A program made the position numbers and the translations under genes. The notes under the pieces are model-generated. The model worked only from the letters and a program-made list of their open reading frames with translations, made no database searches and had not been told where the DNA came from. From the NCBI GenBank assembly GCA_947846985.1, contig CANTUZ010000001.1, forward strand, positions 113,043,757 to 113,107,756: a DNA stretch of 64,000 nt. Direction: 5' to 3'. This stretch comes from Fratercula arctica. Lineage: Eukaryota; Chordata; Aves; Charadriiformes; Alcidae. Positions 13,201 to 24,118 of the stretch are shown in pieces (within the stretch, counting starts at the first letter, position 1; each line of letters opens with the position of its first letter).

Positions 13201-15287
13201 TTGTTTTTTTTTTGTATTTCCTATGCTCTTCTCCAAATTACATGTATGGGTGTGGTGATAATCAAGCCATTTGGAAGCACTGGGTCATTTTGAAAATAAT
13301 TTTTTTCTGAAAGGTTGGTAATGTGAAATAAACTACCATTCTTATGTCTGCTCAGTTTGCATCTGACTAGAATTGAAATGCTGAGAAATGAATTCTGAGT
13401 CTCCATCTACTTCCTCAAAGATAGCAACAGCTTCACTGTTGTGAGGACTTTTGGCTAGTAAAGCCACAGTCATCAGCTTTGCCTGCTATTCTGGGTTGGT
13501 AGAAGCTTGCTTCTATGTACTTTTTGTTTTCTTGAGCTTGTTTTGCTTGGCTGTTATGTCAGCATATTGATACGTACATAGCTTTTAATCTTGTGGCTTT
13601 TGTTTTGCTTGTTTGTTTGCTTTAACGTTGCACCTGTTTTCCATCCTTATATGCATTTTATATTATATACTATACAATTATTTATTTCTTGCTGTGGCTG
13701 GCCAGAAGTTGTCTTAGTTATGTTTGGAATGTGTCCATTACACACAATCTCAGTCACTTTGATGTGCCTTGGAGCAGCTCATGGCATGCTTATATGTTAG
13801 GTCTGCTTAAGCTGTCACCTTTCAGTCATCAGACCATACAGAGACGAAGCCAAGCTTTAGCTGGCCTACCCCGAAATAAACAATAAATTAATCTTGAAAT
13901 CATTGTAAAGAAACCTGGATGGTAGCCTTAGAAGACACCAAATTCGAGTCACATTTTTGCTGAGTCTTCATTGTAGCTGCTTATTTTGGTGTAAATCTTC
14001 CTGTATTGACAGCACTTGGACAGCCTTGCAACGGGCCAGAAAGATATGATTTAGTAGCCATAGAACCACAGTAAAGCTCATTTTTATCATCGGAAGATGT
14101 ACATGTTAGAAGAAACAAATATAAGAGCCTTTGGGGACTTTAGAAAGAGGTGAGTGAGAACAGCCTTAGGGAACTGAACACCTTGGTTCTTCTCACAAAT
14201 CAAAGCATAGCTCTGCCAGTAATTATTTTTACTTTTGACTATCAGAGGCTTACTGTAAAAACAGATTCACTGACGATTCAAATGCTGCCAGGTGAAAGAT
14301 TTGAATCTAGCGATATACAGCAGAACTTTCTGAGTTATATAGGTTTTTGTATTGTTCGCTTAGGAGAATTATGGTGCTTACTTGTTTTGATACTAGTATT
14401 TCTGCTGTGGAAAGACTCAATTAATATATGTAGATTCCCGAAACAGCTTGACTTCAGAGGAATGGAATGTTTGGGAATGCTTTGAATGTTTTTAAATAGA
14501 AAATGTGGGTTAATCTAAATACAGGCTTTAATATACTTAAAATTTTAATGCATTAGCTAAAGTGACATTTTGAATTTAAGTAAACCTCCCTACCTGCTGC
14601 TCCTCCCTCAGTGGTTTCATGCAAACAACATTTTGTGAGGAAGGATCTTTTGTTGGAGATCAGACTTTTAGTCGTAATCAAAAAGGTAAAGCCACTATAC
14701 TTAATTACCTAAAATCTTTAAATGTGTTACATACGCATGTAGAAGTGGAACTTTCAATATATTCATAATAAGAAATAGCCTTGCAGCGTTCAAGAAATCT
14801 GATATTCCAGTTCAATATGATTGGTAGTAGACATGAGAAAAATCTGTAGGCAAGCTACACAATGCTAGACTTCTTAATTGAAAAGATAGTTTGTTAGTAG
14901 ATGAAACAGGATTCTCAATGTTCACTCACATTTCTAAATATGAAAAAAAAATGGTTTTAGGAAGGAGTTATTTTAGGCACTGAACAAAGCTGTTAGGGGG
15001 CAGTCAATGTTGTTTTTTTCAGAGGAAGATCAAAGATAACTAAAGTCCCTTAGTTTCTAGGTTTATACACATTACAAGTCACTCAGTACACTGTTCAGAA
15101 ACTTGGTGAACTCTTGTGCTTTATTTCATAGAGAAAACAAACTACTACGCCTGAAGACAACTGTGTCCATATCCCTGTATTCTAGGGTGTGATTTCACTA
15201 GGCTACTTCACAGAGCCTCTTGTATGACATACCATGCTTTATTAATGTGCTGTTTCCTGCCTTATAACATGAATTTTTGTTTTTCAG

Positions 15288-15440
15288 CTCTGAGGGACAA
15301 CAGAATTGAGCTGGTCCGAGCTTCGTGGCATGAACTGAGTATCAGTGTCAGCGATGTGTCTCTGTCGGATGAAGGGCAGTACACCTGCTCTTTATTTACT
15401 ATGCCTGTCAAAACTTCCAAGGCTTTTCTTACCGTTCTCG
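15288..15440 (+). CDS. CADM2: CADM2 coding exon, C-terminal half of Ig domain 1 (V-type)
   Basis: This 153-nt exon encodes the second half of the membrane-distal V-type Ig domain, the region used by CADM proteins for homophilic and heterophilic trans adhesion. It enters in phase 1: the G of the Ala codon comes from the previous exon, which is outside the window. It then reads LRDNRIELVRASWHELS and onward. The F-strand signature is visible as DEGQYTC, with the Tyr-x-Cys that forms the conserved intradomain disulfide with a B-strand Cys encoded upstream. It ends TVL plus the first base of Gly. The acceptor is a T-rich tract ending in ttttcag at 15281-15287, and the donor is gtaagt at 15441. Position KAFLTVL has Phe where I recall Tyr in mammals. 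The open frame continues upstream without a stop, but that part is intron. Confidence 0.96.
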
Positions 15441-17913
15441 GTAAGTATAAATACCTGAGCATAAAGAAGCAAACGGTAAACTTCTCAGGCTTTGGCAAAT
15501 TATGATAAGAATGAACTTTTCTAAAGCTTGACAGAAGATGCATGTAAACGTCTGATCTTGTTTCGCTGATATTTATTATTTCATATTGGTGTGCTGAAAA
15601 AGAACATGTCTCTTACTTTTTGTGCGGTGGCAGGATAATGAATTAGGGAGCACACAAATACCAAGGTATGAGTGCTCCATAAAATGGACATAACCTCCAC
15701 ATCCCAAGCACCAGAAGTGCAAAGGAGGTGCATGTGTTCATTTCCTAACAATGCATTGTATAGGGCAAAGGGGAGAAAATCAGAAAGCATGAAATCAAAA
15801 CGGGCTTTAGAGCTTTATCGTTTTTCCTTAGCTGTGCATTTTCTTGGCTCATTCTGCTTTCTTTTTTTGTCTATAAAGTGCATATTTTCACTGGGTTTGC
15901 TGCTTCTTTTATGCTTTATCCTCTAAATGCTCTGCTGTTTTCCCCAAAGGTTATAGATACACATAGAAAAGCAATAGATTTCGAGAGATGCCCAGGAAAT
16001 AAAGTTTCTGCTCAAAACTTTATATGATTCTATGAATGTCAGTAGCCCAATCAGACAAAATTGCTATAGTTCATTGAAACACACCTGCGTACCTAAAAGG
16101 TTATATGATTTCAGAGATTGATTTTTATTCTTTTCTCCTTTTCCTGTCCCTGAACTTGACTCTTTCTTTCTTTTTGTTTTATTTTTATATGTAGACAGGC
16201 AGACAGTTGAATTTAATGGGACTAATGTAAGATGTTCTCTGTGTCAGTAATATTCACAATAATCCAGCCAGGGAATTGGTTTTGTGCGTAGGATATTAAA
16301 TACATCTCCCTTTCAGTCCCTGTGAGACTATTTTACAAAAATCTTCAAAAGTTTGCCATTAAGGACAGAAAATACCCCCTCAAAGCAGAATATTCTGGAA
16401 TAGCAACTGCCTACACCTAATCTTCTTTTCTGTAGACAGGCATCTCATGATCTAAACAATCCATGAGTAGACCAGTTCAACATTTTATATGGCAGAAAGA
16501 CATAGGAAGGTGTTAAAAGACAAAAAAAACCATTTAGCCAATATTTATTAACCAAAGTAACGTGATCTTTCACAGCCCTTTTAGTTTTACCTTCATTTTG
16601 AGGGAGGTTTAATGCAGTTTTCCCAATGTCAGCTACTTACCTACCAAGAAAGGAAGCTGCAAGATTTAAGATACCTTTTTTTCATTTTATATTTGTAATT
16701 TTCTATTTCAAAGTAACATTTTAAACTCTTCGAACACTTTCTATCTGAGAGGGAGATATTTTCCATTGAAATGTATTACACCTTTTAATCAGATAAACTA
16801 TCCTTTTATGTACTAATAATCTCTTTATTGACTGCACTGTAATGGATTAGAAGATTTAAGTGTCAAGGTATTATAGTAGACACCATTTTCTGTCCTGAAA
16901 GAGAGGAGTAGATTTATTACAGAAATGTACTATGCAATAGGTGCTGCTGCTTGGGGTTTATGTACATAATCTGTCATATTGGAAAAGAGATGTAAACAAA
17001 CCAAATTGTGAAATGCAGGGCACAGGATCAATTGCTGTGACCAATCCCTTTATCTAACCACAAATATGCATGCATCAAAGCGCTGCAGATGCAAGTTATA
17101 ACAATGACGTCTTCAGAGATTTTAAAGTGACGGTCATGAGTACCGCTTTAAAATAAGTTAGTCTTGTGCTTTCAGAAGTCAAATGGATTTATACACTTAG
17201 CGATCAAATTTTTCCCAGTTCTTTTCATAACTTTTTTTTTAAATCTTGCATGGTTCATTGAAAAACAACTATTTCCAAATTTAATATCTTGTGTATAGTA
17301 TGTCAGGACCTCCTCCAAAGATCTTGGATTCAGCTGAAGAAATCTGCATAGACAATAGGATTGTGATCATACCTGTCGGTTTTTTGGTTATGTGTTCTCT
17401 GAAGTTAAAGTAACTCCTGTATTTATTTTCATCCTCTCTTTTCCCTGGATTTTGTATTAAAATCATCACAACTCATGCTTGAACATCTGTTCTGAACTTA
17501 GATCAGTTCAGCTTTTTGTTCTCAGCTACAGTTTATTTTCACAGCTGTACTTCTAATATTCTTTGTCATCCTGCTTGCTGTGCAGACCAGTTTAAACTTT
17601 ATAATAGCAAGTCAGACTAGACCTGCATGCAGAATGTATGTAGGTAAGACAGTTTTTAGAATACAATCTGTTTGCCTTAGAAAACTAGGTAATTTCTGTT
17701 TTCTTTAATTCTTAAGAATCAACTGCAGTTCAGACTGACAGTTTATTTGCAGTAGGAAACAGGATTCACTGACATTCAATTTTGATAGAAGGCAAGGAAC
17801 TAATTAATCTCTTTCCAGAATTTAAAGCATATGAAAACGTGAACTTTAAGTTGGTCATATATTCATGGCAGCAGCTGACACTATCAGAGACATTTTGCTT
17901 GTTTGCTTGTTAG
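15441..17913 (+). other. CADM2: CADM2 intron, 2473 bp
   Basis: The intron is bounded by gtaagt and a ttgttag acceptor and separates Ig1 from Ig2. It is plain AT-rich sequence with no repeat, RNA gene or secondary exon that I recognise. Confidence 0.9.
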
Positions 17914-18051
17914 GTGTTCCTGAGAAGCCACAAATTACTGGATTTACCTCACCAGTTATGGAGGGAGAGAGGATGCAGCTAACTTGCAAGACTTCCGGTA
18001 GTAAACCAGCAGCTGATATCAGATGGTTCAAGAATGACAAAGAAGTTAAAG
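17914..18051 (+). CDS. CADM2: CADM2 coding exon, N-terminal half of Ig domain 2
   Basis: This 138-nt exon starts and ends in phase 1 and encodes 45 complete residues plus split codons. It begins GVPEKPQITGF, the linker from Ig1 to Ig2. It continues with the B-strand motif MQLTCKTSG, whose Cys is the first half of the Ig2 disulfide, and the C-strand motif ADIRWFKND, with the core Trp. The acceptor is tgcttgttag ending at 17913. The donor is gtattt at 18052, a poor match to the gtaagt consensus used by the other three exons. Reading through the donor gives a stop codon two codons later, so retention of the intron would truncate the protein inside Ig2. Sequence identity to CADM2 is very high; differences from the mammalian protein look conservative. 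Confidence 0.96.
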
Positions 18052-21000
18052 GTATTTAAAAGGACTTTGATGTAATTTGGTCCAATTGTCAAAACTACCT
18101 ATTATTTAGAATTATACTTTTTAATTTTTGTTCATAAAGTTTCTCATATACAATTCAATTTAATGTATCGGTGATAGTACATAGATAAAGAATTGATTGT
18201 AAATTACTGGAGTGGTTATATAACGATCTTTTTATTTTTTCTTCAGATGGTAAAAACTGATGTTTGAATTGCTCTGAACTCTGTTCAGCGTAATAAACTC
18301 AACTGTGATGCTTCATAGAGACACGTTTTATGGATTATAGTTATCACAGCCATACCACTCAGCCCAGATATTTTGCCTTTTCATTTCTTTTTGCCTTTCT
18401 AATATGACGTATGTCTGATTTGGTCAATTGCCAGTTTTATGTTACTGTCCTCTAAGTAAAGTGATCAGGTGAGGCAGAACTCTCTGGAGGAGACAAGAGT
18501 TTGCGCTTCCCTTAGGGGACCTACAGAGCCTGCTCTGGTGAGGAAGAGCCGGGATGTAGCAATTGAAGGAGTCTGAGTTGGGAAACTGGGAACCTGCAGC
18601 TGAGGCAAGGATGCTGAGAGTGTGAGGTGAGGAGCAGGGAGAAGACAGGCTTTGAAGGGGATGAGGAGAACTTCACAGGAACTGGGGGGAGTTGGACAAA
18701 TTCTGCTGTAACTGAAAAGTCATCGAGTGCCTAAAACCGAAGCTGAAAGCAGGGATTTGCCTTTGGGGATGCCGTGAAATAGTAGAGAGTTGCATATAAA
18801 AGCCATTTCTTTCTGTTCTGTCTTCTCTTTCACTTTTTGTATATTCTTTACGTAAAAGTTAGTTTTCTAGTCCATATTCTCATAAATGCTGGGGCAGTTT
18901 AAAATCCTTTTTGGTGAATGGGTGGAGAGAGATTCCTATAACAGAAGGTTTAGTCACATCTACCACAGCCAACTGAGGTGCCCATTATAGAGCATATGAA
19001 TAAAAAGGACAAGGGATTGGTATTTGTTCATGTCATCTCTATTCATTCCTCTCTAAGACCAGATCAACAAATGACTAAAAATCCACCTTTTCTGAGAAGC
19101 TTTAAAAAAACCAACCAACTTTTGTCTGCTTTGCCTCATGTTTGTCTGACGTTGTGGATTTTTTTAGCTCAATAAACTGCCTCAAGCACAGTTACAGCGT
19201 TAATTACAGAATCCATTAATCTTCCTTTACTATTCTCTACCACAATTCAATGTACACAACCAGAGCTGTGATATAAAATTGGTAAATAAAGGAAATTGCA
19301 GTTGATTGTCCAAGGAACCCAGTCTATTCTAGAAGCACGTTCAGATTTCTGATGAAAATCAGAATAGTGTTGAAGAAGACAGGAAAATGAGGAAACAGAG
19401 TACCATTCTTGCCAGCCACTGAGAAATCTGAGCAGATTGCTGAAAGAAAAGTACCGCCTCATCAAATGTAATTAAAAAGAATTTAACAGCACAGCTAGCA
19501 CACATGGCACAGCACAGGTTCTGTGCTCCAGAAAAGAGGACAGGATGAATATTTATATTCAAGAAATATAAAGATAGAAAATCACTCTAAGCAAAGTTAA
19601 TACTTTAAGAGAAGCATTGGTACAGTTAGCCTAAAAGCAAGGCAACGCATCTGAAAATATGTTATTTTAAAAATTGTCTTTTAAAATCTGGTGTGATAAC
19701 TTTGCCTTTCTTTCAGTTGTCATGGAATTGAAGCCAAGCAAGCAATTTGGTGATTTCACTCTCTAACTAATTTGCTTTTCCCAGCAGTTCCTAAAGGGAT
19801 GCTTTTTTTAAAAAGGGGGTGGGGAAGGGACAAAGAAGATGTGTGAAAAAGAACAGTAAAGGGAAAAAAAAAACCAGAAATGAGAAGAAAGTACTGAGCA
19901 CATTCATTTCAGTTTAGTTTTCTAGGTCTTCTGAAGAGCACATTGCCATTTCACAAAGGTTAGAAATAAAATAACCTAACCAGTTTGCAGTGGCATCAGC
20001 AGAAGTTACATTAGCTTTGTGCACTGTAAAAGGTGAAATGATAAATCTGAGAAAATAGATATGAAATTATATGCTAATGCAGCTGACATTAAAGGTTAGG
20101 AGTTCGTCTGTCTAGCACCAGTAAATCCAATTGTGTTACAGCATATTATACATGGTGCAAAAGAATATAAATGATGCATTGAGTTCAGAGTTGCACCAAA
20201 GGGGAAAAAGCCATTCTAAAATTGAAGCTCCGTTGCTATTACTCAAAAAAGGAATCATCATCTGGTAAAGGAATACTGTTTGATAGAGTAAGTGTTAGTA
20301 ATGAGAGAGACTGAATGTGAAGCACTGAGTACCATACCTTTTACTTTAGTGTTCTGTCTCTCATTTATGCACCAAATTAACAAAGCGATCTGCACTTTAG
20401 CATTCTGGTGACATTTCTGGAAGATTATTAAAAGCAAAAATGTTGGAGAAGCTAAATACATAACTTTTGTTAAAAAATTATCTATTCTTTCAACAAAATT
20501 TGTTACATGTTTTTTCAACAATATTATGTAAAAAATTATTTTTAGGTTTCGACAATATTTTTTAATGTATTTTCTTTTTTTTTTTTTCCCTAGCAAAATT
20601 TTGCTTCAAAAATAAGTAAAATAATATCAGTTTGTTTTGTTGCAACAGATTAGGACATTTTTGCATTAGTTTTGCATTGGTTTTAGTATACACAAAGAAT
20701 TCATAGAGGCAGTGAACATTTTGTCTTGATAAACCTCTAAAATGAAGATGAAAATTTTTTAGATAATGAGTCCATTTCACGGCAGAACTTTATTTTAAAT
20801 GTAAAGAAAAATTATATTTGCCTTGTAAAAACAGCAAAGCTGTTTTTTTAAAAAATGAGTGTTTCTATATGGATGTTACAAGTATGTGCTTTTATAAATA
20901 GTTAACAATGAACAATGAATGATAGACATTCTATCATTTCTATTTATTATTTTCACTGTCAAACATCTATAGTTATGAGATATAAACTAGTATTAGTTAA

Positions 21001-21069
21001 TACAAGTATATCTGTATGTGCACCTATCTGAAGAGTCATGGATGTGGGCCCACAGCTGACCCTTAGATT

Positions 21070-21722
21070 TCATGTGTCCCAACTTCTCTTCAAAGGTTAG
21101 ATCAGGTTGCCAAACGTCTTCACCAATCCAGTTTTGAAAAATCTCCAAGGATGGAGAATCCTAGTCTGTCTGTGCTAGATGTTTCAGTATTTGGAAGTAT
21201 TATTGTGGAAAATGTTCATTATATTTCATGATATATAATCCTAGATATTTCATGATATATAGTCAGAATTTGCCTTGGTGTAACCTGTGTACATTGCCCC
21301 TCAACTTTTGCTGTACGTCTCTGAGAGGACTTTGTCTTTTTCTTCTCTATGACCATACATTAGGTACTTTAAGGCGTCACTTTGATCTGGTTTTAGTCTT
21401 CTCTTCCTCAGGTTGAACAAGCCCTACTATCTTAAGCTGTCCTTGTACATTATATGCTCCCACCACTGACCATTTCTATGGCTTTCGGCTGAACCTACTC
21501 GGGTTTGTTGACATTTTTCTTGTGCCGGAAAGCCCAAAGCTGGGCCTGCTACTCTAGATGCAGCCATGCAAGAGTTGAAGAGAGAAGTCACTTTCCTTGA
21601 TTTGCTGGCTATGCTATCCTTAAGGCAGGGCAGTTGCTTTTTATCTTTCAACCCTGTAAAGACACACTGTTGACTAATGTTCAACCTATCCTCAAGACCC
21701 CCAGTTCCTCGTCTATAAAGCT
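21070..21722 (-). mobile_element. CR1 LINE, diverged antisense fragment
   Basis: Antisense CR1 landmarks occur in the expected order. They include a tctccaaggatggaga segment near 21142, a cattgcccctcaac-like stretch near 21293, a tcaggttgaacaagccc match near 21411, a gatttgctggc-like match at 21600, and an actaatgttcaacctatcct match near 21675 from the reverse-transcriptase part. The terminal repeat is not visible. A small internal tandem duplication at 21221-21261 is described separately. It is much more diverged than the 2.2 kb copy. Confidence 0.78.
21221..21261 (+). repeat. Tandem duplication inside the CR1 fragment
   Basis: The 17-mer ATATTTCATGATATATA occurs at 21221-21237 and 21245-21261, with a 24-base period. 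It interrupts the CR1 match and so arose after insertion. Confidence 0.85.
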
Positions 21723-23947
21723 ACTTTCTATCTAGTCATCCCCCAACCTGTTTCATTCTAGTTAAAGTGCGTCTGTGATGGATCTTTTTTTTTTTTAACC
21801 TTTTTTTAAGGGGGTATTTAGGAGAGAGAAGTATCAAGAATGAAAGAATGGACTGTGGTAGGTGGTAGATATATTTAAAAATTCTGTAAAACCCGTGGGT
21901 AAATATTCTGAATGCTAGCATACGGTAACATACCCATTACCTGACCTCCACTGCTCTTACATCTAGGTGGGCTTACATTCAGTTAGCATAAATCACAATC
22001 ACACCTTCATTTTGCTATGAAAAAACATCTAAGCAGATACAGCTGATAAAGTGGACAAGCTAAGTATTTCTGTTGATGAGGATGTCAACAGTTTATAGAA
22101 TAGTATCACCATCCTTTTCACAGAGCTGATTAACACTAAGAGTTGAAATCTTCTGAACAATAGATGTCTAGAGAAAAGCTTCTAAACATTCGTTTAGGAA
22201 ATTAACTGCTTTTGTTTTTCTAAAGGATTAAACATCCACAGCCTCTCACTGAAATTAAAGTTGTTGATGTTTCAGGAGCTGTCTGTCCTCTGCCTGAAGT
22301 CAGTAAGCAAAGGGATGTGTGCATTACTTATAAGCAGAAGGCTATCTATATAGGTGCTTATTGAATTTGGGAACCTAACTCTGGGAACAAAATCTCATGT
22401 GTTTGCTTTAAATATTTGTGAAGACATTTGTTGTTTGGTTATAATAACTGTGCTTTAGCCCTGGTCAATATTTCTCTCACCTAGTGATCCCTAAATATTA
22501 GTAGTCACGGTGGCAGAAATTGAAATCTCTTAAAGCTTAGCAACCAACAGGCAGAAAAATGCTTGTATGCAAGAAAAAATTATTTCTTAGGGGAAAATGG
22601 GAATCATATAACTGTGCGGTGTATTCATCTATCTGGAGACAACGAAAAAGACCACCTTTCTGATTTCAGAGGTATTTTTAATCTAAAAAGATGTAGCTTA
22701 AGCCATTTAAGATTTACTTTCTAAAATTGATATTTCATGGAAATTTTATTTAGGTCATCTTCTTCTCTAATGGGATTTAGTATAATTTATAAAACTGAAT
22801 CCTCTCACTTTTTCTTTTTTTAGGACACAGAGGACACATGCAATCTCAGTGTAATTTAATATATGTGTTTATGTATTTATTTATGTCTTTTAAAGCTTTC
22901 ACTGTAACAAATCAATATAACGAGCTTACTATTTTGCTGAAAAATTGCTGAAATAAATTAAAACCAGTAAGTATTATAAGTAGTTGGGAAGCAAGAAAAA
23001 CAATTCTAAAGTATGTGTAAGAAGATCTCAGGTTGCATCAAAACTTTTTGAAATAAGTGCTCAGTCTTTTGGATCTTTAGTTCTGATCTAACATGTATGT
23101 TCTACAACAAAACTTTCTAAATCTGAACCTTAACCTTGAGCTGGGTTGAATTTTTCTTAAGTATAGCTGTCGGCTCCCTGCAGTCTAGTAACTGGGCTGA
23201 AAACCATCAAAGAGTTTTTTAACTGAATCTGCACAAAAGCGGTAGACCAATTTAGCATAATATAAAACAGTGAGTGGAAGCTCTCTTTGAAGTAATTTTA
23301 TTTCCAGTCTTCTTGGGACTTGTCTGTATATTCCTGTAAATACCATGACGTGCTCCATTTACAGTTGTTCATCACCATTGATATCTGTACTTTGGTTTAA
23401 TTTAATTCATAAATTAGCGTAATTCTAGCCAAACAACAGAATGAGCAATGAATAAAATAAGCACAGGATTGGTGTGACTACATGCATGTAACCCTTATTT
23501 CACATGGCTTCAGTAATATCCCTGTGTTGCATTACCATGAAAGATTATAAGCATGGACTTAGAAAATTTAATATTTATTGACAGTGTGAATGCTTACAGA
23601 AAGTAAGGATGGGAGAAGACCACATTTTTTCTAATGAACTGCAGAGAAAGTTTCCATCAAACTTGGGCCTAAACATATACGAAATAATGATGAAAGGAGT
23701 TTCTGTTTGGGTGCGGCATCGTGTAACCAATTTTAAAATTTTCTTTTTAAATATATATCTTCAGTTCTGACAATTGGAGCAAATTGAGGAATAACTACAG
23801 TCTAATTACTTTTGTTTTAAAGAGATCAATACAGGTATGAAAGACGTGTTTTTTCAACAAGCGTGATAGATAATTTAGCTGTCTAATGCTTGACTACTTT
23901 TCCTAGAAATATTGGAGAGAAATTTTTTTGTTTATTTTTTCTTTCAG

Positions 23948-24118
23948 ATGTTAAATATTTAAAAGAAGAAGATGCAAATCGTAAAACATTCACAGTCAGC
24001 AGCACGCTGGATTTCCTAGCAGATCGCAGTGATGATGGTGCAGTTGTAAGTTGCAGAGTAGATCATGAGTCCCTAAACTCTACACCTCAGATAGCAATGC
24101 AGGTTCTAGAAATACACT
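23948..24118 (+). CDS. CADM2: CADM2 coding exon, C-terminal half of Ig domain 2
   Basis: This 171-nt exon is in phase 1 at both ends. It reads DVKYLKEEDANRKTFTVSS, then STLDFLADRSDDGAVVSCRV. The Ser-Asp-Asp-Gly turn and the following Cys form the F-strand signature that completes the Ig2 disulfide begun in the preceding exon. Asn-Ser-Thr in HESLNSTPQ is a potential N-glycosylation site. The exon ends QVLEIH plus the first base of Tyr, the start of the Ig2-Ig3 linker. The acceptor is tctttcag ending at 23947 and the donor is gtaagt at 24119. Within STLDF-LADRS the bird sequence has Leu-Ala where I recall Arg-Val in mammals, and VVSC where I recall VIC. These are simple substitutions and the domain looks intact. 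Confidence 0.96.

Larger units (their letters stand above)
1..15287 (+). other. CADM2: Upstream CADM2 intron (partial)
   Basis: At least 15.3 kb of intron precedes the first exon. I looked for the missing first-Ig exon, expected to encode a TLYF-like sequence just before the ALRDN junction, and found no candidate. Recognisable content is three antisense CR1 remnants, homopolymer and pyrimidine tracts, and the G-run tract at 13.1 kb. Open frames in this part are short, lack family motifs and do not sit at credible splice sites. The stretches 2.8-5.2, 5.5-7.3 and 7.6-13.1 kb hold nothing further that I can name. Confidence 0.8.
18052..23947 (+). other. CADM2: CADM2 intron, 5896 bp, splitting Ig domain 2
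   Basis: The intron starts with the non-consensus donor gtattt and ends ttctttcag. It interrupts Ig2 between its C and later strands. It contains a purine-rich stretch at about 18.47-18.78 kb, with many gagg and gaag runs and no assigned origin, and a divergent antisense CR1 at about 21.07-21.72 kb. The remainder is AT-rich and featureless to me. Confidence 0.9.
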
